A stretch of DNA of 64,000 bases, from contig DAOUBP010000038.1 in NCBI GenBank assembly GCA_034432655.1, positions 12,264 through 76,263 of the forward strand, given 5' to 3'. Positions 6,655 through 14,727 of this stretch are shown in pieces (the stretch's first letter is position 1; the number at the start of each line of letters is the position of its first letter). The notes below the pieces were generated by a model. It did no database searches, was not told the origin of the DNA, and saw only the letters and a program-made list of their open reading frames with translations. Source of the DNA: DAOUBP01 sp034432655. Lineage in GTDB: Bacteria; Chloroflexota; Anaerolineae; CG2-30-64-16. Both the position numbers and the translations under genes were made by a program.

Positions 6655-7722
6655 TTATCTGATGAGCAATCCCGTCGGATCAATTTCCCTCAAGATCCTT
6701 CGTTCCTCCTCCGTCGGCGCGGCGGTGACGGCCAGCGGCTCGGCCACCGGGATCGGGAAGCTGCTGTTGGCCTGGATCTCCTCCACGGTGACGCCGGGGT
6801 GAACGGCCAATAGATACATGGTCCTGGTCGCTTCGTCGAAGCCGTAGACGCCCAGCTGCGTGATCACCCGATAGGGGCCGGTGTTCGCCGGCAGCCCTGC
6901 GCGCTCACGTGCGCCCGGACCGGTCAGATAGCCTGGGGTGGTGATAAAGTCCAGCTTCTCGGCGAACTTACGGCGGTCCTGGCGCATGATGATGATGGTG
7001 CGATGGCAGGCCGAGCCTACGTCATTTGCCCCGCCGCTGCCGGGCAATCGGACCGTAGGGTGCTCCCAATCGCCGATCACGGTGGTGTTGATGTTGCCGT
7101 ACGGGTCAATCTGCGCGGCGCCCAGGAAGCCGTAGTCCAGATGGCCGGCCTGGGCCATGGACATCACGTCGTGCATGCTCGAGGCGGCCACAGCCTGATG
7201 GAAGGTGCGCGAATCGCCCACGGAGATGGGCAGCACCGGGATGTGGGGGCCGATGCCGCCGGCTTCGAAGATAATCAACAGGCCCGGCGCGTGGGTGCGC
7301 TGCGCCAGCATGGCGGCGATCATAGGCAGCCCTGTGCCGACGAACACTGATTTACGGTCTTCCAGCAGGTGTGCCGCGACACAGGCGAGCAGCTCGGTGG
7401 AGGAATAAGGAGACGTGGAAGCAGGGAGACGCGAAGATTCTCCGCGTCCCCGCGTCTCCGCCTCCCCGTGTCCCCGCGTCCCCGCGTCCCCGCGTCCCCA
7501 CGTCTCCGCCTCCCCGTGTCCCCGCGTCTCCGCGTCCCCGTGTCCCCGCGTCTCCGCGTCCCCGTGTCCCCGCGTCCCCGCGTCCCCGTGTCCCCGCGTC
7601 TTCGCGTCTCCGCGTCCCCGCATCCCCGCGTCCCCGTGTCCCCGCGTCTCCGCCTCCCCGCGTCCCCGCGTCTCCGCCTCCCCGCGTCCCCGCGTCTCCG
7701 CGTCCCCGCGCGCCTGCATCAT
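6655..7722 (-). CDS. CoA transferase beta-like subunit with repeat-encoded N-terminus
   Basis: Subunit B of a family I CoA transferase (glutaconate CoA-transferase/IpdB-like). The core starts near residue 100 with ELLACVAAHLLEDRK and runs through FVGTGLPMIAAM, FEAGGIGPH and GSGGANDVGS to the C-terminus. The only plausible start in frame is ATG 7722, which overlaps the stop of the four-helix-bundle gene (ATGA) and has GGAGG 6 nt upstream. About 90 residues of Arg-Gly-Asp-Ala-Glu-Thr repeat, encoded by 8-bp units, lie between that start and the core, and I see no ATG, GTG or TTG after the array. The repeat therefore appears to be translated. The partner subunit is at 8311-9297. Confidence 0.8.
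   Translation of the reverse strand: MMQARGDAETRGRGEAETRGRGEAETRGHGDAGMRGRGDAKTRGHGDAGTRGHGDAETRGHGDAETRGHGEAETWGRGDAGTRGHGEAETRGRGESSRLPASTSPYSSTELLACVAAHLLEDRKSVFVGTGLPMIAAMLAQRTHAPGLLIIFEAGGIGPHIPVLPISVGDSRTFHQAVAASSMHDVMSMAQAGHLDYGFLGAAQIDPYGNINTTVIGDWEHPTVRLPGSGGANDVGSACHRTIIIMRQDRRKFAEKLDFITTPGYLTGPGARERAGLPANTGPYRVITQLGVYGFDEATRTMYLLAVHPGVTVEEIQANSSFPIPVAEPLAVTAAPTEEERRILREIDPTGLLIR
7436..7713. repeat. octamer array GACGCGGR (array 1)
   Basis: About 34 degenerate 8-bp units, minus-strand consensus GACGCGGG/GACGCGGA with variants GAGGCGGA and GACACGGG. Eight is not a multiple of three, so the encoded peptide repeats every three units. All frames are open. It lies inside the 5' part of the CoA transferase beta gene. 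Confidence 0.95.
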
Positions 7723-8096
7723 CGGATCCTCCATTGCTCAGAGTGGCTGATCATGTTCACCAGTTTGCCCAGCACGTTGTCGTATGCGGCCGATATTTCA
7801 TTGCCCACGGAGGGAGCCAGATAGCTACACTTGACGGAAAACTCCAGCCAGACCTGGGTTTCAGCAGCCTCTGCTTCGGAATCGCTGAGCTTGCTGCTGA
7901 AAGCGTTGGGATATCGTCGTTTCCGCCAGGCCTCAGCTATGTTTGCGCAGACGGACCGTGAGGATCGTCGAATCTGGTCAGTTAGCGAGTAACGTTCTTC
8001 CTTCGGGAAGTCTTTTGTCAACTCAAAGATCCGCATCGCCAGCTCCATCGCCAGCTTGTACACATCCAACTCACGAAAATCCCGAATATTGCTCAT
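7719..8096 (-). CDS. four-helix bundle protein (23S rRNA-IVS/Avd-like family)
   Basis: A 125-residue protein with the family N-terminus FRELDVYKLAMELA and the conserved DQIRRSSRSVCANIAEA. Members occur in 23S rRNA intervening sequences and, as Avd, in diversity-generating retroelements; the cellular role is generally unknown. The start ATG at 8096 follows GGAGGGAGT. It lies between two octamer arrays and splits a CoA transferase subunit pair. Its stop overlaps the ATG now used by the beta subunit. This looks like an inserted passenger gene; no reverse transcriptase or variable repeat is seen nearby. Confidence 0.88.
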   Translation of the reverse strand: MSNIRDFRELDVYKLAMELAMRIFELTKDFPKEERYSLTDQIRRSSRSVCANIAEAWRKRRYPNAFSSKLSDSEAEAAETQVWLEFSVKCSYLAPSVGNEISAAYDNVLGKLVNMISHSEQWRIR

Positions 8097-8102
8097 ACTC
8101 CC

Positions 8103-8310
8103 TCCTCTCCGCGTCCCCGCGTCTCCGCGTCCCCGCGTCTCCGCGTCCCCGCGTCCCCGCGTCCCCGCGTCTCCGCGTCCCCGCGTCTCCGCGTCCCCGC
8201 GTCCCCGCGTCCCCGCGTCTCCGCGTCTCCGCGTCTCCACGTCCCCGCGTCTCCGCGTCTCCGCGTCCCCGCGTCCCCGTGTCTCCGCGTCTCCGCGTCT
8301 CCGCGTCTCC
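8103..8310. repeat. octamer array GACGCGGR (array 2)
   Basis: About 26 units of the same 8-bp repeat in the same orientation as array 1, ending directly at the stop of the CoA transferase alpha subunit. Together the arrays flank the four-helix-bundle gene as direct repeats. Confidence 0.95.
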
Positions 8311-9297
8311 TCACGCCCTGAGCGCCTCGACCTCTCGCAGATAATCCAGCCGTTCCCGACCTCCTATCTTCTCCAGGTATGCCTCGAAGTCGGGCACCCC
8401 GAAGACGAACTCCTCGAAATACTCGGCTGCGCCTGCCGCAGTTTTTGAGCGCTGCATCCAGGAGCGAATATGGTCTTCGTCGAAGTAGTAAAGCCGTGGC
8501 ATCTGACAGGGATGGCTGCCGAAGGGCACTTCCACCACTGCGTCCACCAGATGGTAAGGGATGACCGTGCGCCAGGGTGTTTCCCGGATCTGTGCTTCGG
8601 GGATGATCTGCTCGGTGGTGAGGATCAGACGGCGGGCCGCGCGCGCCAGCTCGAAGTCCTCGATGATGGTGCCGTCAATCTGCGCGTTGCCGTACATATC
8701 GCACCGGGTCACGTGGATGAAAGCGACGTCGGGGTAACAGGCGGGCAGCAGGCAGATCGGCTTGCCGCTCCACGGATCGCGCACCACCTTGGCCGAGCTG
8801 TGGGCCAGGGTGTCGGTGCCCAGCAAGCTGCGGGTAGGGATGAAGGGCAGGCCCATGGCCGCGGCCAGGAAGCGCCACTGGTAACCGGCGTTGCTGGTCT
8901 CGGCCACCACGCGGCAGTGGCCCTCTTCCACCATGCGCCGCGAGGCAGGGGAGAGGCCGCGCAGCTCGTGTCCGAAGGTGTACGCCACCTCGACCCGATC
9001 CACGCAGCCGGACGCAATGAGGATGTCGCCGTCGTGCACGGCCGTCTTGCCGGCCAGTGTCAGATGACGCTTGCGCTGGCGGATGATCTCGTAGATGACG
9101 GCCATGCTCACGCGCACATGGCCGAAGCCGCCGGAGGCGATCAAGGCACCGTCGGGCACAAAACGCGCCACCGCCTCGGCCACCGTCATGCGCTTGTCAC
9201 GCAGGTCCCGGGATTTGTTCTTCAGCACCCATTCCCGGTTCTCATCCGGGTCGTGCCAGCCGATCAGCTCGCCGTGGCCTTCTTGCAAGAGCTCCAT
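8311..9297 (-). CDS. CoA transferase alpha-like subunit
   Basis: Subunit A of a family I CoA transferase (glutaconate CoA-transferase/IpdA-like), 328 residues. It has TVAEAVARFVPDG, the GGFGH glycine-rich loop, and the CDMYGNAQIDG segment usual in alpha subunits. It starts at ATG 9297 after GGAGGTGAGCA. The beta subunit follows on the same strand but is separated by two octamer arrays and a four-helix-bundle gene. Given the acyl-CoA dehydrogenase and thiolase nearby, CoA transfer or, as in IpdAB, CoA-ester ring hydrolysis are both possible. Confidence 0.88.
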   Translation of the reverse strand: MELLQEGHGELIGWHDPDENREWVLKNKSRDLRDKRMTVAEAVARFVPDGALIASGGFGHVRVSMAVIYEIIRQRKRHLTLAGKTAVHDGDILIASGCVDRVEVAYTFGHELRGLSPASRRMVEEGHCRVVAETSNAGYQWRFLAAAMGLPFIPTRSLLGTDTLAHSSAKVVRDPWSGKPICLLPACYPDVAFIHVTRCDMYGNAQIDGTIIEDFELARAARRLILTTEQIIPEAQIRETPWRTVIPYHLVDAVVEVPFGSHPCQMPRLYYFDEDHIRSWMQRSKTAAGAAEYFEEFVFGVPDFEAYLEKIGGRERLDYLREVEALRA

Positions 9298-9304
9298 TGC
9301 TCAC

Positions 9305-9432
9305 CTCCGGAGAGACTACGGCGTACTCCGTGTTCCGTGCTACGTACTACGTAGTGCTTCAACCATCGAGGGATCGCGATTCAAGGAATACGCAGTACGC
9401 AGTACGCGACACGCAATACGCAATACGCTATA
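9305..9432. repeat. heptamer repeats
   Basis: Degenerate CTACGTA/GTACTCC units near 9305-9355, and a clear ATACGCA/GTACGCA array at about 9388-9432 that includes the last codons of the next gene. Confidence 0.75.
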
Positions 9433-10060
9433 CTTCCAGCCCCACCAACTCCGGTTCCCCCCACACGGCCCAGGCCCATTGGTGTTCGCCCAAGCCGTCG
9501 GTGGCGAAGGCCAGGCGCAGGATACTTCCGGCCTGGAAGGGCAACGCCACTTCGAACGGGTCCCAGGCCCGTGGGTAGGCGGCCCGACTCCACACCTGCC
9601 AGCCGTCCACTTTGATGCGAAAGGCGACCAGCTGCTCTGCGCCCTGCGCGCCATCGCGGATGCCGATGCTGAAACGCAGGCGCAGGTCTTGCAGGCCGGC
9701 CGGGACGGGCACGTGGAACTCGACCAGCGCCTCGCCGCTGACCGGGGGATGCTGCCAAAGCGCGGGCCGACGTTGACCGCCTACGCTGGCCTCGCCGATC
9801 TTAACTTCCATCCCTGCCGCGTCCTCGCGGCCGCCAGAACGGCTGGCCACAGCGCGCACGTCGGCCTCCGCAAAGTGTTCCAGGAAATTGAAGCACCAGG
9901 GCCGGCCTGCTTTTGCGCCCTCTGCCGGGTTGCGGTGTCCGGCTCGCCAGCGCAGAAAAGCGATGTACTCGGCCACCCGCTCCTGATCTGGTGGCGAAAG
10001 GGTGGTAAGGTCACGCAGGATCGTTTCTAGGGGAGTCATCATGATGTCGTCACCGGCCAT
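9428..10060 (-). CDS. hypothetical protein, possible beta-sandwich
   Basis: A 210-residue protein with no family I can name. The N-terminal part (LSPPDQERVAEYIAFLRWR) resembles the short helical segment of DUF2281-type antitoxin-like proteins. The C-terminal 120 residues are rich in alternating hydrophobic strands and Trp, consistent with a lectin or carbohydrate-binding-like fold. The ATG at 10060 touches the stop of a HEPN remnant; a second start at 10042 (MMTPLE, after GGTGA) is equally possible. The last codons run into a heptamer repeat, so the C-terminus may have been altered. Confidence 0.5.
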   Translation of the reverse strand: MAGDDIMMTPLETILRDLTTLSPPDQERVAEYIAFLRWRAGHRNPAEGAKAGRPWCFNFLEHFAEADVRAVASRSGGREDAAGMEVKIGEASVGGQRRPALWQHPPVSGEALVEFHVPVPAGLQDLRLRFSIGIRDGAQGAEQLVAFRIKVDGWQVWSRAAYPRAWDPFEVALPFQAGSILRLAFATDGLGEHQWAWAVWGEPELVGLEV

Positions 10061-10216
10061 CTACGGATGCACCTCTTGCGGAAGCATCTCGATGATGAAC
10101 GCGTAAATCTCTTCTGCATCGCGCATTGCTTGCTCAAGTGCGAATGGTTCAGGCTCCAGTACGTCGCCAGGATAGCGGAACAAAGTGGCATACGGCGTTA
10201 ATCGCTCGGCTGCACC
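10061..10216 (-). pseudogene. C-terminal remnant of a HEPN-domain protein
   Basis: About 51 codons, open between two TAGs, with no start codon in a sensible place. They read LTPYATLFRYPGD and later AMRDAEEIYAFIIEMLP, the typical end of the HEPN nucleotidyltransferase-partner family (normally about 130 residues). No MNT nucleotidyltransferase gene is adjacent. It is most simply a 5'-deleted toxin-antitoxin fragment. Confidence 0.6.
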
Positions 10217-10243
10217 CTACAGGCCTTTGAATTCCGGCCGCAT

Positions 10244-10813
10244 CTACATCGCTTCTTTCGCCTCCAACGGATAGAAATATACATCCGTCGGTTTGAACTT
10301 GCTGTTTCTGCGAAAGCGCAAGCCGACGCGCATCCCGATCCAATCCAGCGTGGGCGCGTGGGGGTCTACGCCCAGCAGCCGGCCCAGGAACAGGGTATTC
10401 GCGCCCTCAAACTCGATCAACGCCAGCACAAACGGGCATTCGGGCAAAAACTCTTCGGAGCCGAAGTAGCACACGGTGAACGCGTGCACGCGGGCCGGCC
10501 GGCGGGTGAGGTCAACCCAGTTCGTCTCCGCACCGGTGTACATGTCGTGCCCGCGCGGGTTTGCATAGGTGTAGCCCGTGGTCGGCTCCATGCAGCCCAA
10601 CAGGCGACCATTGGCCAGCCCGGCGAAGAAGGGGCTGTCCTGACCGTAAGAATGGATGTAATCAATCGCATAGGGCTGCTTGATGATGATCGGCGCCATC
10701 GCCTTCAGCGCAGCCAGCGTCTCGTCGTTCAGCTCAGTTGGGAACGGCACATTGAACAGGATGGTGCCGTCGTCGGTCTCGGCGATGCGGGTGGGGAAAG
10801 CAGCTTCTGACAT
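10244..10813 (-). CDS. DUF35 OB-fold protein, thiolase partner
   Basis: A 189-residue DUF35-type protein. Such proteins bind SCP-x-like thiolases and acyl-CoA enzymes and normally have an N-terminal zinc ribbon followed by an OB fold. The OB part is present (RVHAFTVCYFGSEEF through GANTLFLGRLLG), but the zinc-ribbon cysteines are not: only GCMEPTTGY remains where the ribbon would be. It lies directly downstream of the thiolase at 10923-12290 on the same strand, the usual pairing. The start ATG at 10813 has GGAGCCTGTTCC upstream. Confidence 0.8.
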   Translation of the reverse strand: MSEAAFPTRIAETDDGTILFNVPFPTELNDETLAALKAMAPIIIKQPYAIDYIHSYGQDSPFFAGLANGRLLGCMEPTTGYTYANPRGHDMYTGAETNWVDLTRRPARVHAFTVCYFGSEEFLPECPFVLALIEFEGANTLFLGRLLGVDPHAPTLDWIGMRVGLRFRRNSKFKPTDVYFYPLEAKEAM

Positions 10814-10864
10814 GGAACAGGCTCCTTGTATGGCAAAGCAAATGGACGAATCAGCAAATCACGC

Positions 10865-10921
10865 ATCACGAGTTACGCAATACGCAGTACGCAGTACGCA
10901 ATACGCAGTACGCAATACGTC
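10865..10921. repeat. heptamer tandem repeats
   Basis: ATACGCA/GTACGCA units between the thiolase and DUF35 genes. This is the last heptamer array in the window. Confidence 0.85.
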
Positions 10922-10922
10922 C

Positions 10923-12290
10923 TTATGCCTCTTTCTCTAAAATACTCACCGTCACATACGTCCCCGTGCCGGCATGGCTGTGGATTGCCCCGCGGCGGGC
11001 GTTCGCTATCTGTAGCCTGTCGTCGCGAAAGTGTTTGCCGATAGTGCCCTGCAACTGCCACAGGGCGAAAACCCCTTGCATCAGTCCGGTGGCGCCCACG
11101 GGATGGCCGCAGGCGATCAGGCCGCCGCTGGGATTTACCGGGCAGGCGCCGACACGCTCCGGCTGGGTGAAGGTCAACCCGTAGTCCACCCCGGGCATGA
11201 ATGCCTGGCCAGAGACGGCAAACGGCCCGCCTTCGCCGTATCGGCACAGCCCCATGTCTTCATAGGTCTGGATTTCGGAGGAAGTATAGGCGTCATGGAG
11301 CTCTACGAAGTCAATCTCATGCAACGGGTCGGTGATGCCAGCATGGGCATAGGCCTGTTTGCTGGCCATGCGGCCGGCGCGGAAGGAGTGAATGCCCGGA
11401 TAGCGAAAACCATGATCCCAGAGGTTCTTGTAGTAAGCGCGCGTCTCGGCAGTGTCCTCGTGAGGCAACAGGTTATATTTCAAGAACTCTTCGTAGGACT
11501 GATGGGGCCGGTCCGCCATGCGCATGGCATCGGTGCCGCGGCCGATCCCTGTTACCTTGATCCGCGGGAAGCGCCGGCCGGCCGCTTTTTCCAGTTTGGC
11601 CAGGCCTTCCTCGCTGGCCAGCACCACTGCGGCCGCGCCGTCCGACATCACACAGATGTCCAGGCGGGTGAGGGGCCAGGCGACCATCGGCGCGGAACGC
11701 ACGTCGGCCACCGTGAGGCGTTCGTGTTTCTGGCTATAGGGGTTATGGTATGCGTTGCGATGGTTCTTCACCGACACGTACGCCATCTGCTCCACGGTGG
11801 TGCCGAACTCCTTCATGTGTCGCGTCACCATGATGGCATAGTAGCCGGAGTAGAAACCGCCGACAGGGTAGTCGAAGCTGACATCGGACGCCAGCGCGAT
11901 GAACTCGTTGCCTTTCCAGGTGTTGACGTGGCTCATGGTCTCAAAGCCATAGGCCAGGCAGATGTCCATGTGGCCAGACGCGACCGACTTCCAGGCCTCC
12001 TGGAAACAGATGCCTCCGGTAGCGCCGCCGCCCTCCACCCGATGCCCGGGCTTCGGACAGAGGCCCAGGTAATCTTGCACCATGATGCCGGCCATGAGCT
12101 GGCGGGTGAAGTGGTCGGAGAAGTAAGACGCTACGGAGCCATCCACCAGTTCGATGAACTGACGGTGCTCCAGTCCCATATCGGCGATGGCGTAATCGTA
12201 GGCTTCTTTGACCAGAGCCTGGAAGGTTTTGTCGGGGCGGGCTTTGGCGAACTTGCTGACGCCGCCTGAAACGACGTAAACGTTGCGCAT
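10923..12290 (-). CDS. thiolase family protein (SCP-x type)
   Basis: Acyl-CoA thiolase, 455 residues. The start ATG at 12290 is preceded by AAGGAGGCACC; the upstream extension is rejected. It has the SCP-x-like GGGATGG near residue 85, ELHDAYTSSE, and the C-terminal NPSGGLIACGHPVGATG with catalytic His. It probably cleaves or forms a 3-ketoacyl-CoA together with the DUF35 protein downstream. With the CoA transferase and acyl-CoA dehydrogenase it suggests a beta-oxidation-like degradation block. Confidence 0.9.
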   Translation of the reverse strand: MRNVYVVSGGVSKFAKARPDKTFQALVKEAYDYAIADMGLEHRQFIELVDGSVASYFSDHFTRQLMAGIMVQDYLGLCPKPGHRVEGGGATGGICFQEAWKSVASGHMDICLAYGFETMSHVNTWKGNEFIALASDVSFDYPVGGFYSGYYAIMVTRHMKEFGTTVEQMAYVSVKNHRNAYHNPYSQKHERLTVADVRSAPMVAWPLTRLDICVMSDGAAAVVLASEEGLAKLEKAAGRRFPRIKVTGIGRGTDAMRMADRPHQSYEEFLKYNLLPHEDTAETRAYYKNLWDHGFRYPGIHSFRAGRMASKQAYAHAGITDPLHEIDFVELHDAYTSSEIQTYEDMGLCRYGEGGPFAVSGQAFMPGVDYGLTFTQPERVGACPVNPSGGLIACGHPVGATGLMQGVFALWQLQGTIGKHFRDDRLQIANARRGAIHSHAGTGTYVTVSILEKEA

Positions 12291-12331
12291 GGTGCCTCCT
12301 TGCACGGATAGCGGGGTGTAACTGGCAACAC

Positions 12332-12369
12332 GCCGGTGCCGATCAGACGATGCGCCTCTCGGCACCGGC
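12332..12369. terminator. 11-bp perfect inverted repeat between transcription units
   Basis: GCCGGTGCCGA pairs with TCGGCACCGGC across a 16-nt loop. There is no clear U-run on the minus strand, so it is a hairpin of uncertain use lying after the GTPase gene at 12453-13769 and before the thiolase gene. Confidence 0.4.
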
Positions 12370-12452
12370 TATCTTAACACAACAACGGGCGTCAAGTCAA
12401 TTGTGCAACAGCAGTTTCAGGCGTGCCAGGCTCGAAATTCCCTGCCAGCAGC

Positions 12453-13769
12453 TTATCCCAACTTCTGTTTCAGCACATCTTCCAGGGTTGGTTGGCCGAT
12501 CACCTGCAGCTCATAGCGCACCCGCTGGACAGGATGGTAGATCCTGGCCACCCGCGTCAGGTCAATGGGCGTGGCCGAGATGACCAGGTCGCACGGCACC
12601 CGGCGGATGGTCTCTTCCAGGTCTTTGATCTGCTGGCCGCCGTAACCCATGGCCGGCAACAAGGTCCCGATCTCCGGGTATTGCTTGAAGGTTTCGGTGA
12701 TGGTGCCCACCGTGTAAGGCCGCGGGTCAATGATCTCGGCCGCGCCAAAGCGCCGCGCGGCCACGATGCCCGCGCCGTATTTCATCTCGCCGTGGGTCAG
12801 GGTAGGGCCGTCTTCGATCACCAGCACCCGTTTGCCGCGGATCGCAGCGGGGTCGGGCACGAAGATGGGAGAGGCCGCCTCGATCACGATGGCGTTCGGG
12901 TTCACCGCGCTAGCGCTTTCCCGCACCGCGCTGATGGGGGCCAGGTCGGCCGTGTCCACTTTGTTGATTACGATCACATCGGCCATGCGGAAGTTGGCCG
13001 AGCCCGGCCAGTAGGTTAGCTCATGCCCGGGGCGGTGCGGATCGGCCACCACAATGTGGAGGTCGGGCTTGAAGAAAGGCAGGTCGTTGTTGCCGCCGTC
13101 CCATAGCACCACGTCGGCCTCCTGCTCCGCCTGGCGTAAGATGGCCTCGTAATCCACCCCGGCATAGACCACCACCCCGCGATCCAGGTGCGGCTCATAC
13201 TCCTCACGTTCTTCAATGGTGCAATTGTACCTGTCCAGATCGGCGTAGGTGGCGAAGCGCTGCACCTTTTGCGCCACCAGGTCGCCGTAGGGCATGGGAT
13301 GGCGCACGGCAACGACCTTCTTACCCATGCGCTGCAACGCGTTGGCCACATAGCGCGTGGTCTGCGATTTGCCGCTGCCCGTGCGCACCGCGCACACCGC
13401 CACCACCGGCTTGCTGGAGGTCAGCATCGTCTCTTTGGGGCCGATCAGCCGGAAATCGGCACCGGCCGCGATCGCCATAGCCGCCTTGGTCATGACGTAT
13501 TGGTGGCTGATGTCCGAGTAGGCGAAGACCACCTGGTCCACGTCCAGGGTCCGGATCAGGGTGGTCAGCTCACTTTCCGGGTAGATCGGGATGCCCTGCG
13601 GATAGCGTTCTCCCGCCAGCTCGGGCGGGTAACGCCGGCCTTCGATGTTGGGGATCTGGGTGGCGGTGAAGGCCACAACTTCGTAGTTATCGTCCGCGCG
13701 GAAGACCGTGTTGAAGTTGTGAAAATCACGCCCTGCGGCGCCCATGATAAGGATTCTCTGCTTCGCCAT
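12453..13769 (-). CDS. cyclic 2,3-diphosphoglycerate synthetase-like GTPase
   Basis: A 438-residue P-loop protein of the COG2403 type. The N-terminal half is Rossmann-like (RILIMGAAGRDFHNF, where family members bind the substrate). The second half has a P-loop-like AVRTGSGKSQTTR, DGGNND, and NKVD as guanine-recognition motif. In methanogens the family makes cyclic 2,3-diphosphoglycerate. Bacterial members are common but their product is seldom tested, so the activity here is inferred. It stands alone between inverted repeats and the tat genes. Confidence 0.75.
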   Translation of the reverse strand: MAKQRILIMGAAGRDFHNFNTVFRADDNYEVVAFTATQIPNIEGRRYPPELAGERYPQGIPIYPESELTTLIRTLDVDQVVFAYSDISHQYVMTKAAMAIAAGADFRLIGPKETMLTSSKPVVAVCAVRTGSGKSQTTRYVANALQRMGKKVVAVRHPMPYGDLVAQKVQRFATYADLDRYNCTIEEREEYEPHLDRGVVVYAGVDYEAILRQAEQEADVVLWDGGNNDLPFFKPDLHIVVADPHRPGHELTYWPGSANFRMADVIVINKVDTADLAPISAVRESASAVNPNAIVIEAASPIFVPDPAAIRGKRVLVIEDGPTLTHGEMKYGAGIVAARRFGAAEIIDPRPYTVGTITETFKQYPEIGTLLPAMGYGGQQIKDLEETIRRVPCDLVISATPIDLTRVARIYHPVQRVRYELQVIGQPTLEDVLKQKLG

Positions 13770-13797
13770 TGATCTTGATCACTCCTGACAAGGTTTT

Positions 13798-14724
13798 TTA
13801 TGGTCGTGGGCGGTAAACAGCCCGCGCCATCAATACGCCCAGCGCATACAACGCCAGCAACGGCCCCAGCACCAGGGTCATGTTGACCGGGTCCACTGTG
13901 GGCGTGATGGCCGCCGCTACGAACGCCATGCCGACGATAGCGTAACGCCATTGGCGGGCCAAGGCCTGCGGTGAGACGAGGCCCAACCTGGCCAGCAACG
14001 CCATGATCAGCGGGGTCTCAAAAGCCGCGCCGATCCACAGCAGCACGGCCAACACAAAGGAGTAATACGGCCGGATGTCCCAGTTGGGCCTGGCGATATC
14101 ACTGCCGGTGCCTAACAAGAAGGGCAGCATGGCCGGCAATAACACGAAATAGGCGAAGAGCAGGCCAGCAATGAAGAAAAGGATCACCAGCGGCGCGCCC
14201 ACCAGGGCGATCATACGGAACACCCGGATCTCGTGGGGGTTTTCCAGCGCCGGTCGGATGAACATCAGGGTTTGATAGAGAAGCATGGGCAACGCCAGTA
14301 CCAACGCCGCGCTGAAGATGATCTCCATGCGCACCCAGATCATGTCGGTGGGCCGCAGGAAGATCCACACGGCATCCCCGGCCGGCGCCTGCAGGAGGCG
14401 CAAGATGCGGTCCACGAAGAAAGCGCACGCGATGGCGCCGACCAGCATGGTGCCGAGGATCACGAAAATGCGCCGCCGCAGCTCCACCAGGTGCTCGACG
14501 GCCGCGTAAAGGATCTGGATCAAGTCGTACAGCGGGCTGTCGCTGGATTGCCATGAACGCCGCGCCTGCTCCAGGGTGAGCGGCTCCAGGTCGGCCTGGG
14601 AGCGCCGGATGTTAGTGATCATGAGCCAGAGCTGCTCGAGGCCGCGCGGCAGTTTGCTGGGTCCCAAGAGGGCAATGGCGACGATCGCCAGGATGACCAG
14701 GCCGAAAACGCCGGTGAACGACAT
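13798..14724 (-). CDS. tatC: TatC translocase with fused TatA/B-like N-terminal domain
   Basis: A 308-residue membrane protein. Residues 1 to about 45 form a TatA/TatB-like unit: one hydrophobic helix, LGPSKLP hinge, amphipathic helix. After a linker the TatC core begins near residue 75 (VEHLVELRRRIF), with about six membrane segments including RPALENPHEIR and WIGAAFETPLIMALLARLG. It forms the receptor of the twin-arginine export pathway. The separate TatA gene is 3 nt upstream, so they are co-translated. A TatA-like plus TatC fusion is unusual outside some lineages; it may supply the TatB function. Confidence 0.88.
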   Translation of the reverse strand: MSFTGVFGLVILAIVAIALLGPSKLPRGLEQLWLMITNIRRSQADLEPLTLEQARRSWQSSDSPLYDLIQILYAAVEHLVELRRRIFVILGTMLVGAIACAFFVDRILRLLQAPAGDAVWIFLRPTDMIWVRMEIIFSAALVLALPMLLYQTLMFIRPALENPHEIRVFRMIALVGAPLVILFFIAGLLFAYFVLLPAMLPFLLGTGSDIARPNWDIRPYYSFVLAVLLWIGAAFETPLIMALLARLGLVSPQALARQWRYAIVGMAFVAAAITPTVDPVNMTLVLGPLLALYALGVLMARAVYRPRP

Positions 14725-14727
14725 GGG

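Noticed and set aside
7371..7961. Plus-strand ORFs rich in Pro-Ala-Ser-Pro-Arg over the octamer arrays
   Set aside because: The 8-bp repeat is free of stops in all six frames, so long ORFs arise automatically; the real genes here are on the minus strand.
7719..8096. Diversity-generating retroelement based on the four-helix-bundle (Avd-like) gene
   Set aside because: No reverse transcriptase, template repeat or variable repeat is seen within the window.
7436..8310. Octamer arrays as a CRISPR array
   Set aside because: Units are contiguous 8-mers with no unique spacers and no cas genes nearby.
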